This document shows positions 33,300 to 45,800 of a DNA stretch of 64,000 bases, piece by piece. Made by a program: the position numbers and the translations under genes. The stretch comes from Pelodera strongyloides. Taxonomy: Eukaryota > Nematoda > Chromadorea > Rhabditida > Rhabditidae. The stretch covers positions 91,467 to 155,466 of the forward strand of contig JAANDG010000346.1 in NCBI GenBank assembly GCA_036852015.1, read 5' to 3'. Numbering within the stretch: position 1 is the first letter of the stretch; each line of letters opens with the position of its first letter. The notes beneath the pieces were generated by a model. The model ran no database searches and was not told where the DNA came from. It saw only the letters and a list, made by a program, of their open reading frames with translations.

Positions 33300-33430
33300 T
33301 TAAAGGGGAATGGCACCTGGTTTGTTAAAAGCACCCTGACAACGGCCTGCTCACGATTCATGTGTGCGAACTGCGTGCCATTTTGTTGCGGCCCAGCATA
33401 CGTTTCACAAACCAGGTGCTTTTTTTTTAA
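33300..33430. repeat. palindromic element, GGCACCTGGTTTGT ends
   Basis: Left TTAAAGGGGAATGGCACCTG then GTTTGTTAAA; right GTTTCACAAACCAGGTGCTT. Related to 19100-19226. Confidence 0.65.
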
Positions 33431-33710
33431 ACCTACAGTAAGACAATGAGGATCATCAGCTTCCTGAACTCTTAGAATACGAATATAAACTCTGCCAAAG
33501 GCCTTCAGACACTAGACTCAAAGCATGAAAAGTTACAGAGATCAGTCACATACATTTTTACAAAAACGACACCTAATCAAATATTGACCACTAATGATTT
33601 TCACCAAATCAAATCCTGAAGTTTTTCACGAGTAAATTAAATTGAGCAAAAAAACGGTTTCCAGTTAATTTACAACGAGTACCGAGGAAAAAAGAGTATG
33701 TATGAATATC

Positions 33711-33830
33711 CATAAAGCGGTACGACAAGTGGGTTGCAAAGCCTATAACTGAGAACTGTATTCACAACATTCTATGCAAATTGTGTCCCATTCCGTGCAA
33801 ATGAATATAGTTTCTCATTACCGCTTTGCC
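33711..33830. repeat. palindromic element remnant, GCGGTACGAC type
   Basis: Left CATAAAGCGGTACGACAAGT then GGGTTGCAAAG; right CTCATTACCGCTTTG. Shortened arms. Confidence 0.5.
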
Positions 33831-34228
33831 GGAATCTTCGAATCATCAAATGACAACTGCTAGAAGAACCCGGTGGTAAAACCGAGATAGAAAAGATCAT
33901 CAACCTCAAAACTAACGGCATGCACATTCTGCGTAAGTGTTCAAATAAACCTCACAAATTCAAAAGCGGTTACGTATTTAGGTATTACATAAAGAGCAAC
34001 CCATGACCTGAACCTAAACTCTCCTACGCTAATTTACATCAACAATTAGCCAGAATTCACCGATTCACATGTAGTTACACTTTTTTTAAACTCGAACCAG
34101 TCCATAGGAAACATGAGCTACATATCACTACAGGCATAATAGGTACTGCGAGAATATTACTTCAAAATTACGACAACGAACCGAGTAACCTAGGGATAAG
34201 TTAAAGTAGGTAAGTTAATAACGTAAAG

Positions 34229-36829
34229 CTAATCTTTCGTGAACAGCCTTGTCCGTACCGTCTTCTTTGTCTCTCTCTTTAGCGGCTCTCGCTGTCTCTT
34301 TCTCTCCGTTACATTGCACTTCTCCCTGTCTCTGATTGCCTTATCCTCCACACTGTCGTTCAAAAGAGAGTCGACAACCACACGCTCCTCACGCTTCGAA
34401 GTTGTAGCGGTAAGTGGCTAAAACAAGAACCTATTATATTAAGAAGAGTTTACTTTTTTGTTTGGAGCCGCGGGTGAACGCAACGAAAATTAGAATATCT
34501 CAAGCCGCCTTTCGGGTATAAAAGAAGCCCAGTTATGCGGCAAGCCAAACAGCTCCCACATTACTTTTTGTATGTTTCATGCGTTTAAGATAGGAATGGC
34601 AACTTTCAGCGAAGAAAGCACATTTGGGGAGGGCCGTAGGCCGATTCCACCTCAAGTCGGAGTGTCGGAGAAGAGCCCGCAAGGGCTCTTCGTCCGCCTG
34701 GTACTAAATAATTACGCTCAATTACGTTCGTATGTAAGACATGCTGTGTAAGTCACATGGTATCTTGTGGGTACCTTTTGGCTTTGCGAGTTACTAGACT
34801 AGATGTTATTTTAAAGCGAAATACCGGCCGGTTTTTTAAACACATCGAGATTTCTTATCCAGCTTATATTAAATTTAGACGTGCAACAAAGCATTCTCTC
34901 CACGAACCCTTTCTACTCGTTGAACCAGAATAAACTAGTATTATTAACTGTTTGACACGCCGCTGCGGGGTAGACATCTAACTATGAGAGGCGCAGTATA
35001 TGCGCTGGCCACTCATACCACAGCGCGACCCACCCATGCCCTCCTTTCAATAACCAATACAAGCTAATAGATGATACCTACCTTTGACTTAAAAGCAGGC
35101 GTGGCAGGAACCTTCTTCGTTGAAAGCTTCATGTTCGATTTCATAGCTGATCCAGCTCGTCGCGCCTGCAAAGACACAACAAGTTTCACAACTTTTTTGA
35201 ATAAATGCCTAGGTTCTGTTTAAAATAATTTGCCAAATTGCCCATTAATCGGGGTGATTCCATAAGCAAAATGACACGGTCTCCTTAAGCATCAAAAAAT
35301 GCCAATTCAAAAAAGCGCCATGCGCTGAATTCAAAAACCATGTGCCAGGTCAATTAGAAAAATGCAACATCTTTTTGAAAGTTACCTGTGCCTTTTTCTT
35401 GTGCTGCGGCGTCGACGGATTATTTGCATTGGGCGATGGCAATTCAGGGAATAAATCATCCAGAAAATCATCCTCCTGAACACGTGAATATAATAATAAT
35501 AAAGTAATAGAAAATAAATGAGAAACAATGACAACTCAGTAAGATAAGCATGCATGCCACCATCTCAGGAGGCAGCACTCTAAGGCTAAGGAGACATCTG
35601 ATACATCTCAGTAGAAAATGTTCCGGTCATCAAATAAAGAGAGCAAGGAAAACGGACTTTAAAACGGCATGACACACGGTTTGTAACATAAGACGTAACT
35701 AGATTACTGTATTGTATGTAAATTTGCATATAACACGTATACCTAGGGTGCCAGGTTCCAGTTATACAACACAGGATTCAAAAACACTGTCTGATCGCTT
35801 TAAAATCTTTTGCCTACCTCTTCGTTCTCCTTCTCCTCCTCTCCCAACCCTTGATCGGCAATGTCAATCTCGCCTCCCATTCCGGCAAGCCTCAGACCCA
35901 ACTCGGCATGTTTGATCAGCATCTTCACCATGGTAACCGCCTTTTTACGCTCGTAGATCGTTTGGAGAGTCTATAAAAGGCGTTATTATAAACCGACTCA
36001 GAAGCCAGATACTATACAAACAACATCTTACGTGCACATGTGCAGCGTATCATCAGACCACTAAACAATGTGCTACGACGATGTCCGCCTTCGCGGTGCA
36101 GCACACACGTCCAAGCACTAAAGGATCATCTCCCCGGCCTTCTCGCTGACACCAATTCGGAGATCACTCGCGAGATTCACTCTAACCCTCACTTCCCTTC
36201 ACTTATCCTCAAAACCGGCCTTTTTCGCTAGAAAAGATTTTGAAATGGTTAAGGATGCAAAAAAAATTAACAGCCCACATGTAAGACTGCTCTTGCCGAG
36301 TCAAGGTGCTTCTGAAGCTCGTCCGGATGAAATCCTTGTGCGTTCACCACGGAACACATCTAAATCAGACAATTAAAGTAAAACATAAATTCTGTGTTGT
36401 ACTTTTGTAAGTAATCATATAACTAATTATATTAGTTACAGTCTGAAGAAGAAAACAATTTAGAAGGTAAAGAAAATGGTAATAGAGAAATAGGCTATGT
36501 AAGAAGAAATCACAAAACATTTTAAACGTTTGAGTCCCCGTAAAAAGAATCCAGCACACGCCACTTCCTAACATTTCTAAGGTTATTAGATTAGTTTCTT
36601 TGATAATGGCCTTCTGTTGACAAAATGACAAGGCTTGCGCGACACATTGTTGTCGCATGTTACGTTACTATTGTACAACTAGCCCTTGGCACGCGGTGTT
36701 CTCATGACGACGCTTTCACGACAAACTCAAACTGCATACCTTTGCGTACAAATCCGTAAGCGAATCCTCTGGATTCAGGTCCATTTCAAGAAGTATCTTG
36801 TCGAGCAAGTATGATTGAGCGCTTCCCTT
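34229..36829 (-). CDS. capg-1: CAP-G exons 29-34: C-terminal tail
   Basis: Residues about 1050 to 1277. Helical segments (TLQTIYERKKAVTMVKMLIK) give way to an acidic run (GEEEKENEE, EDDFLDDLFPELPSPN) and a strongly basic end (ARRAGSAMKSNMKLSTKK, RKRQREPLKRETKKTVRTRL) before stop TAG at 34229-34231. Charged disordered tails of this sort are normal for CAP-G proteins. Confidence 0.88.
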
Positions 36830-39800
36830 CTAAAAATAATTACAATAAAGCAAGCGGTCTTTTGTTCAAGTTGTGGTTAAGGTTAAGGTTTTTTAACCTT
36901 AACCACAAGCTAAACAAGCGACAGAAAAAAATGTCTACTTCATTCACGTATGCATGCACTAACATTTAAATAAAATGTTTCAAAACGAATGATTGAAATG
37001 AAGAAGGTAAAACAAGAACTTTTAAACTTTTTTTTTCAAGTACCAGTGAAACACGACGCAAATAGACGAAATTATACTAATTCGAATGAGCCACTGCAAT
37101 TGCAAAAAACGAAATAAATAGAGAAATAATAATTTATCAAATTTCAAGGATTTGCAATTTAAAACGAAATAGAAGAAATTGTACTAATTTGAAGGAGTCA
37201 TGTAAAACGAAAAGACACCGTATTATGTAAACTAGAAAGCAGCTGACAGCTGACGACAACCAGTGACAACGTACAACCAAGAATAACAACAAAACAACCA
37301 AAGAGCCACCGACCTTATCCTTATCCCTGTTTCCGTTGCTTTCCAGAATAGAATATGCGGACAAATAGCTCACATATATGCAAGCGCGCTCAAAATCCAC
37401 CTGAAAATTGTGAAAATATAGTTTTGGTCATACTGCATAGGGGGCGATTCGGCGGAAAATATACGAAACATAAAATTAATTATGTGTATTTGATTTGGTA
37501 CTATAGCCTTTCTCCATCAATTATCTAGAAGTTGCGAGATCAGATTACCATTACGATATACGATTTAAGTTTACACAAGTTTAAAGGAAGATTAGAAGAG
37601 GTTTCCAAAATATAGCACACACACACACTGTACACAAAAAGGTAATTATTTCAAATAGATACCCAGAGATTCTGCTCTTCCGCAAACTCGTCTCGATTTC
37701 TCAGCATAAGCAACAGACCATCAATCAACATGACTTGGTTGTCTCTGAAAAGAAAATAATATAAAAAGTAAAGTTCTCTAGATTTCCGCTTCCCCCTTCT
37801 AATTTGCCTACATATAATACATTATACACAATAGTATAGAATACAGTATACTACAGCAACAAGAAACATCGAAAAGAACAATGAGCACAAAAACACAAAA
37901 GCTATGAGACGAGTTGATATACGCCATAGGAAGATAACCAAGTTTTATATTTAGCAATCAAAAATTGATTGTATAATTTAAAAAAGTAACCTGCACAATT
38001 CCGCAAAACCCAGCGCAAAATGGGATAGCATTGACTTAAGTTTACGACATTTGCTGGCCTCAAGGTCAAACATTCTGAAAAGAAAAGTCGTAAAGAATCA
38101 TATAAAGAAAAAAAGAAACACAGGGGATATCAATAAAAACCCATAACAAACCGTGATGAAGATCAAGTATGTTTGAAAACCATGCGTAATACCACTTTAA
38201 AGCGACATACCGGCCGTTTTTTGAAACGCATCGAGTACGCCAGCGAGTACATTTATATACAGCTTATGCAAATGAACATAGATTATAAAAATCCAGCCAA
38301 ATTCGAGTTATTAGCATAAATACGTAAGAATGCAGTTGTGTACTCTGCGTTTCAAAAACCGGCCGGTATTTCGCTTTAGGACAGAAAGAAATAACTCACA
38401 TTCTCAAAAGTAAAGCGATGCATGGTACAAATTCCTTGTCCTTGTCGTTAAGAATAATCTTACATACGACTTCACACACGGGCAGGGAAGGAGATGACAG
38501 GTTACGCTAAAGAGAATCCCTTCAGCATCACAACTTGTACTGTACGTCACACTGCTTTTATACGTCATAATAAATATTCTCAGAAAAACATGTAGGCTTT
38601 CATACAAAAACATGTCAGACATATTAAACAAGGACAAAATATCAATTTGAGCATTTGCATAATCGACAACGCAACCCCACACAGTTTACAATTTCTTTAC
38701 AAAATCACGTCAGAAAAGGGTGTTAAAGACATACGCGGAAAATCTTTTTTTTTCATATAGAGAAGTTTCTCTCTAGGTCTAGAAGAAGTTCTTTGGGAAC
38801 CAAAAAAATCAACTCACAACCAAGAAGTGTTCAAATATTTTGGCGGGTGTATCAATCTCAGGTGCCAGTTGTACGCTTTCCCCGCTTTCGTTCAGCGTTT
38901 CCGCCGAAAACCACTGCGACACTTGCGGATAGCCGTACGCGACAACCATGTCGCCCAGACAGCACAGGATTGCCTCCTGAAATACAAGAAAAACACAGTT
39001 AAAGCAAAATACCAGCCGATTTTTAAAAACGCATCGGGAACACCTTAATTCTATGCAACATATGCAAATGACCATAATTATAATAAAAAATTCGCCCCAC
39101 TTACGTTAGCATAAATACATAAGAATGCAGTTGTCCATGTACTGCTATGCTATGAATTCTCTCATTAGGGTAGTAATCAGGACAACATACAGGGTCAGGA
39201 TCAATCAGTAAACGTAGCCTAAGAATCCATAGGCCGCACACCAACAAACAGGGAGCCCGGCCCGCCCTGACCTCCCCAAGGAGCTAAAGAGTGCGTAGAG
39301 ACTGCGAAAGCAGAAGAGATTCAGAAGCTGGTGAGCGTAGGGAAGACTCCCTGTGTGTTGGTGAATACCGCCTCAGGAAGCAGAAGCATGCAAATCAAAA
39401 CTACAACTTACAACATGTCTACAACAAATCGCGTACCTGCACAGTCCGACTCTCCACCAAATACAGTTCTTTGAAAAGGGCCGTATGGGTGGCGCAAGTC
39501 TCCTTGTCCATAAGGGCGCATACTCCATTTACTTGGAGACACCATTCTCGAACACTCTCCCAACGCATCACATCCTCTTCCGACTGAACGCATTCGTAGG
39601 TCGAAGTCACCTGAAATACACAATGTAGATGACACCCGGCACGGCATAAATAGGTCCGCACTTCAAAACTTTGGGGAGATGGTACAAGCCTTCGTCGGGA
39701 GGATTGGACGTTGACGTTTTTTTCGGGAGATGGTTCAGGCCATCAGAAGGATGATAGCTAAGAGACCGGGAGATGATCGCCCGCATTTGGCTTTGGCGCT

Positions 39801-42800
39801 GTGCTTTATGCTATGGATGACAACTAAAGCGAGTAGAAGTAGAACATCAATCAAAAAGAGATTTTGACTTTTATCACTAATCCCTACCCGTCGCTCCTAC
39901 ACATGCAACCGGGTCCACTCATGCTATAGTCAACATCAAAATCAACTCAATGTAACTCAAGCTCAAAAGCAATACAAATTACTTGTTTATGGTAAAACAT
40001 AGATAACATGAATATAGAGCAACAAAATAATTAATAAAACGACAAAGAAAAGTGCGGACTACCAAAAAACACTAAACACTACATACTTACGATTATGACA
40101 TACATGGCACAGGGCGGAAAATGCCTCATTGAAACCACGTGATCATAAAAAAACTTCACTTACATAACTCTGGATAAGCCCCTTGGTCAGCACGCCCGAT
40201 ATATTTCTAAATCGCCCAGTTCTCAACGCCGAATTGACAATCATCAAGCAGAGAAGGCGGGTGGACAGATCCATGTCCAACTGAAATATTGTTGGTAACG
40301 AAAAATGATAATTGTAGAAACATACAATTAGATAAGGAACATTTTTGAAAGGGGGTGATACCATCAAAACGCAATGTTTCCACTGCAATTCATACTAAAG
40401 AGAAGTTGTCTGAGTGAACTTGAAACACTCTGCCTCGATTTTCAGCCAAAAATGGTGCAATACTACAAAACAGTAAACTTGATGTAACACTAAAACTAGT
40501 ACAGATAAACGCTAAACACCCTTATGCACAGTCAGATTCCAATTATACTCTCGGTAAGATAATATAATCTATTCGATTAATTACAAACTTCCTTTGCTCA
40601 AATGTATCCGAGAGCGTGAAGCCTTTCTGTTATAACCCGGAAATCAATACATTGCAATATTTCCAATCAAATTGAAAGCGAAATGCTAGCCTCTTTGGAA
40701 AATTTGTATATGATAAGCAAATCCTATGTATCCTATGCTAATTTTGTACGATCGTCCACGGCAATCGTACAAAATTAGCATAGGATACATTGATACATAG
40801 GATTTGCTTATCATATGCAAATTTTCCAAAGGGGCTAGCATTTCGCTTTAAAGCTTACAGAGCAAAGCATTTGTTGTGTTGTGTACCACCAAACCAAGAG
40901 TGAGTTCAAGGACCTAATAAACAATGACAAACCTCCTTTCCTCAACAAAGTATCCGAGTGCGTGATAAAGACTTTCTAATATAACCCTTACAATACATTG
41001 CGATTGCAATGTTACCAATCAGATTTAAAGCTTACAGAGCTAAGCATTTGTTGTGTTGCGTACCACCAAGTGTGAGTTTAAAGACCTAATAAACAATGAC
41101 AAACCTCTTTGGCACCAGTATCCGAGTGCGTGATGCAGACCGTTTGATCCATTCCCGGATTTGACGAGTTCGCCGCCGCGTGCACTATATTCGAAGTGAC
41201 GTCGCAGAGAAACGTTTCGGCCACATCTTCCTGAAATAAGGAAAAAAAATAAAGGGTTCAAAAGCGGCGGTTAAACTCAAACAATCAACAATGTTGTATG
41301 TCAATTCTCCAATAGATACATCGAACCTGAACGAACGTACGTATAACATCACTAATCTCAATTGCAAGTTGCAAGACACAAAAGTGATACATAAATGTGG
41401 CGAATACAAGTAGACTGTTTAGCTTCGTTGCCGAAACAGCACAAATCTAATATTGAGCGTTTTTTTAGTCAAAAATAAGCTGACAATGTTCTTCAGAGAT
41501 GGAGTTCCTCGTAACCTCCTTCTCTTATATCACGTACGTAACCTCCTCCTCGTAATTACGTACCAATTTATTCCTAGTACACTGACTAGTATTACCGGTA
41601 AACTAAATCAACAGTTACAGCAAGTTAGTCTAACAAGGGAAATTCCTAGGTTCATATCTGAATTAAGAAAAGTTGTAATAGAAAAGTTGTAGAGAATTAA
41701 ATTCTATTAAAGATGGCGCATTCAAAACGTGCCAGATGTAATTATCGAGCAATTACGCATAACTGTTCCTTATGGGAGCCTCAGCGATATATAATTTTGG
41801 TTACCACTTAGCATAATGGGTAGCGCTTCTGACTGATAAGCGGAAGTCTAGTGTTCGATTCCTCCCTGCGGAAGCTATTTTTGCGTTTTTGCTTGGGTAT
41901 TTTTTTTTACAATTTAAAGCTTAAATAATGTTTCAAAACAAATTACTGTATGTTTAAACACTTTGCTTGTGTCGATAACACGTTTATGCAGTATGCACTA
42001 TTCAAGTAAAAAAATCCGGATTTGATTTTTCCATTTTTTCATGAAATCACTGATGTACCCATGGGTGAAAATATCGTCGAAAATTAAATGATGAAAGCAA
42101 CAACATAATAACTGTGAACATTTAATAAATAAATGAGTTAATTAATTGGTAGATCGTTTCTTTCATGGATAAAGAGTTATGAATAAATATATCAGAACTC
42201 CAAGGACCTTATAACGATCCGAAACTATAAACAGAAACAATAATAAGTCATAGTCATTCGTAATAAAAATATACAACCTTCTGGAATTCGGAAACTATGA
42301 AAGTTATGCTTCACATTAATTTTGTTGTGGTTTTCATCATTTAATTTTCGACGATATTTTCACCCACCATCAGTGATTTCACGAAAAAAAAAAATGGAAA
42401 AATCAAATCCCGATTTTTTAACTTGAATAGTGCATAAATGTTTAAACACACAGTAATTTGTTTTGAAACAATTATTTAAGCTTTAAATTGTGAAAAAAAA
42501 TACCCAAGCAAAAACGCAAAAATAGCTTCCGTAGGGAGGAATCGAACACTAGACCTTCCGCTTATCAGTCGGAAGCGCCACCCATTATGCTAAGTGGTAA
42601 CCAAAATTATATATCGCTGAGGCTCCCATAAGGAACAGTTATGCGTAATTGCTCGATAATTACATCTGGCACGTTTTGAATGCGCCATCTTTAATATAAT
42701 TTAATTCTCTACAACTTTTGTATTACAACTTTTCTTAATTCAGATATGAACCTAGGAATTTCCTTGTAAGTCTAATAAAACTCTAAAAGATGAAAAACAA

Positions 42801-45800
42801 CTCCACAAAGAACAACAAACCTCCTTGTAAAAGTTAGCAAACAAGTCTTTGACAACTTCGTCACAGACCGACTTGTCAAGTTCGTACGTTCGGTCACTTA
42901 GAAGGAACTCGAGAAGCTCCCGCCATGCGGTCCTGAAGAGTGTCATTGTCATATTAAAAAAGGCAACTTGACACCGTGTTACCATCACAGCAACTGAGCA
43001 ATGTAACGTTTTACGTGTAGCATGTTCATGTTCAATTCTTCAAGTGCTAATACCTCTCCCGTTTTCCTACTGCAATATCAAAGAACCAACGTACTCTGAT
43101 AGTGGGGAACTCAACTCCCTTCAGTCCCTTCCCCCTCCCCCATTGAGCTCACAGGCCATATTCATGCTGGATGCTATTTTCTGTCCCCAGGGACTCTTTC
43201 CCCGAGGGAATCGGAGTGGTGAATAAGGCCTCTGGTTCGTTTATAGCATGTTTATGTTTTCACTGATTATACCGTTGTCCGTTGGGTTGTACAAGCACCG
43301 TAAACTGGTGATAAAAACCCTTCTTCAATTCTAAAAAACACTCACATTCCCGCGATATCCGAACGGTCCAGTTGCCTTACAATTGCCAGCAATTCGAGTA
43401 GAGTATCCGATCTCAAACGACGTGCAATACACTGCTCAGTCTCGTCGGCAATGTCACTGATGCGGAGTGGTTGTTGGGCGTAACTGTAAAAACAAAGGCA
43501 ATTCAACAGACAACACAGTATATGAACCAACATACCATGATGCACGCACAAGAACCATAATAAAGTTAAAGGTAAAGAATAACTATCGAACAAAAGTATA
43601 CTTAGAAAATGGCCACCAGACCCAGACCAGGGACGGTCAATTAGCCAATCCAAAGTCCAAAGGTGATGATTTCACTTTCCGCACCCCGTTTTACACCCAG
43701 GGTGCTCAGGGTGCTCACCCCCCCCCCCCCCCCCGCCCCCTACTTACCTCATAATAATATCACAAGTGGGCTTCATTCCAGGCGTAAGTCTCAAGAGGCA
43801 ATCCAATTGCTCGGCCTCACTCGGCTCCGCACGGACGCGATCCGCTAGCGTGCGCCATACGAAAGCCATCAGGAACTGGTCCATGGCGGTGTGTCTGGAA
43901 GTTGCTAATTAAAAAAAGGTATAAAAGAACTAGTATGCAGCTCAAATGAACTTCAGCAAGGGAAGACTCTGACTCTAGTTATGTATTTCGAAGACAGAAA
44001 ACAAAACCAAAACAAATATTTTATCGTGGAAAAGAGTCCTTGAATGGTAAGTTTGGGTTTCATCCTACTTTAAAACTAGGAAAAGAGAACAATAGTTGAA
44101 TCGGTTGCTATAAAAAAAATACCATACGCAGAGGTTATGCTCAAACTAGGCCTTTGTAATAACCAACTGGCCACTTCGATCATGCTATTAATTTCCGATG
44201 TTAAAGGGACAGGCCCATCAAAGTAAACCTATATTTACGATACGTTCATAATGACTATCAAGCATTTTTATTACAATACATACAAACTAAATTTCACATT
44301 TGTTTGCCATGGAAAACTTTTTTCCGATGCGCTCAACGCATATGTATACCGTAAAGCCGCAAATATCCTTGTCGTCTATGCAAATTTATCGTGAAATTAT
44401 AATGCGATTAAAATTTGCATATATAGCTTTGAAATCTGCAGTTTTATGGTATACATATGCGTTGAGCGCATTGGAAAAAAAGTTTTCCAGGGCGAATAAT
44501 GGTGAAATTTAGTTTGTATGTATTGTAATAAAAATGCTTGATAGTCATTATGAACGTATCGTAAATATAGGTTTACTTTGATGGGCCTGTCCCTTTAACA
44601 TCGGAAATTAATAGCATGATCGAAGTGGCCAGTTGGTTATTACAAAGGCCTAGTTTGAGCATAACCTCTGCGTATGGTATTTTTTTTATAGCAACCGATT
44701 CAAGATTCAACTATTGTTCTCTTTTCCTAGTTTTAAAGTAGGATGAAACCCAAACTTACCATTCAAGGACTCTTTTCCACGATAAAATATTGTCCTCTTT
44801 TCACATGAGCTAATTTATATCTGGAGGCTCACGAGATCTACGTGTACGATTTCTTTCTTCTTATCGATAGATGATGGTATTTGCTTCCAAGAAACATGCC
44901 ATATGAAGCAAAAGCTTTTCATTAGAAGGAATACATCAGGATAATGCTTTGATTTCTATCAAATTGTTTTACCGTTGTAATTGTGTGTGCCCCGAGGGTG
45001 TCTGGGGATTTAAAATAAGAAAATAAAGGTGCAACTATAGCTAGATACCCTCGGGACACATACAATAAGAGCCAGATACCCTCGGGACACAAAGGCTACG
45101 GTCAAAAAATTTGATAGAATACTAAAAGCATTATATTAATTTATTCCTTCTAATTAAAAGCTTTTGCTTCATAAGGCATGTTTATTGGAAGCAAATACCC
45201 ATCACCTATCGATAAGAAGAAAGAAATCGTACACTTATATCTCGTGAGCCTCCTCATGGTCACCGTTTTGGCCTTTATGTATTATACATATATACTTTGT
45301 ATTTTTATTATCTGTCTAATTTATAAAGCATAGTGTTGAAATGCGGCAACTGCGAACTCGGGGAGAGAATTCACTGAGAATGGGAGTTACTGCATTACAG
45401 TAGATATGAAACTGACTGCGTTCCAGAAACCAGTTAAATGGAGAAAAAAGTTTTCCTCAATTTACTTGCACAGAATGACCGGAATTTTGTAAAAAAAAAA
45501 TGACCGGAAAAATAAAAACCTAGAACTCACAGAGTTATTCCCCGGCAAACAGTTCGTCCAGGTACCGTAGTCAGAATCGATTTTTGCGCTTTTAGGGCAT
45601 CACATTATTGGAAACGCTTTTTTATAATTGTAGGAATGTTATTCATTCGTTTAACATTTACTGTGCAGGGAAAGAATGCAAATAAACCGACATAAAACGT
45701 AAAAACTTATTTTGACGTTGTTGACTACGGTACCTGGCCGAACAGTTAGCCGGGGAATAACTCTGTGAGTTCTAGGTGCAAAGAAATGCGGTTTTCACAG

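Larger units (their letters stand above)
31968..34228. other. space between convergent genes
   Basis: Separates the synaptotagmin stop (31967) from the CAP-G stop (34229). An AATAAA at 31970-31975 is the nearest poly(A) signal for synaptotagmin, unusually close to the stop. A one-ended TTAAAGGGTCAGGCCCATGT element end lies at about 32495-32515. The frames at 32889-33303 have no recognisable domain. No clear poly(A) signal is visible for CAP-G. Confidence 0.6.
41626..42775. repeat. 1.15 kb fold-back element with a tRNA-like sequence in each arm
   Basis: Arms 41626 to about 42104 and about 42322-42775 are inverted copies of each other with few differences. Outer ends read TTAGTCTAACAAGGGAAATT and inverse AATTTCCTTGTAAGTCTAA; inner ends ATATCGTCGAAAATTAAATG and inverse. 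The central spacer is about 215 bases and AT-rich. Each arm includes a tRNA-like unit. Placed in CAP-G intron 20, ending 45 bases before exon 20. Confidence 0.88.

Noticed and set aside
32889..33303. Two adjacent frames of 63 and 82 codons between the convergent genes
   Set aside because: Different frames, no domain, no splice context; could be an exonised or decayed element but unsupported.
44015..44791. Assembly artefact from a folded-back read
   Set aside because: The arms are not identical (7-base insertion in one arm) and the rest of the intron continues normally on both sides; kept as real but flagged for long-read checking.
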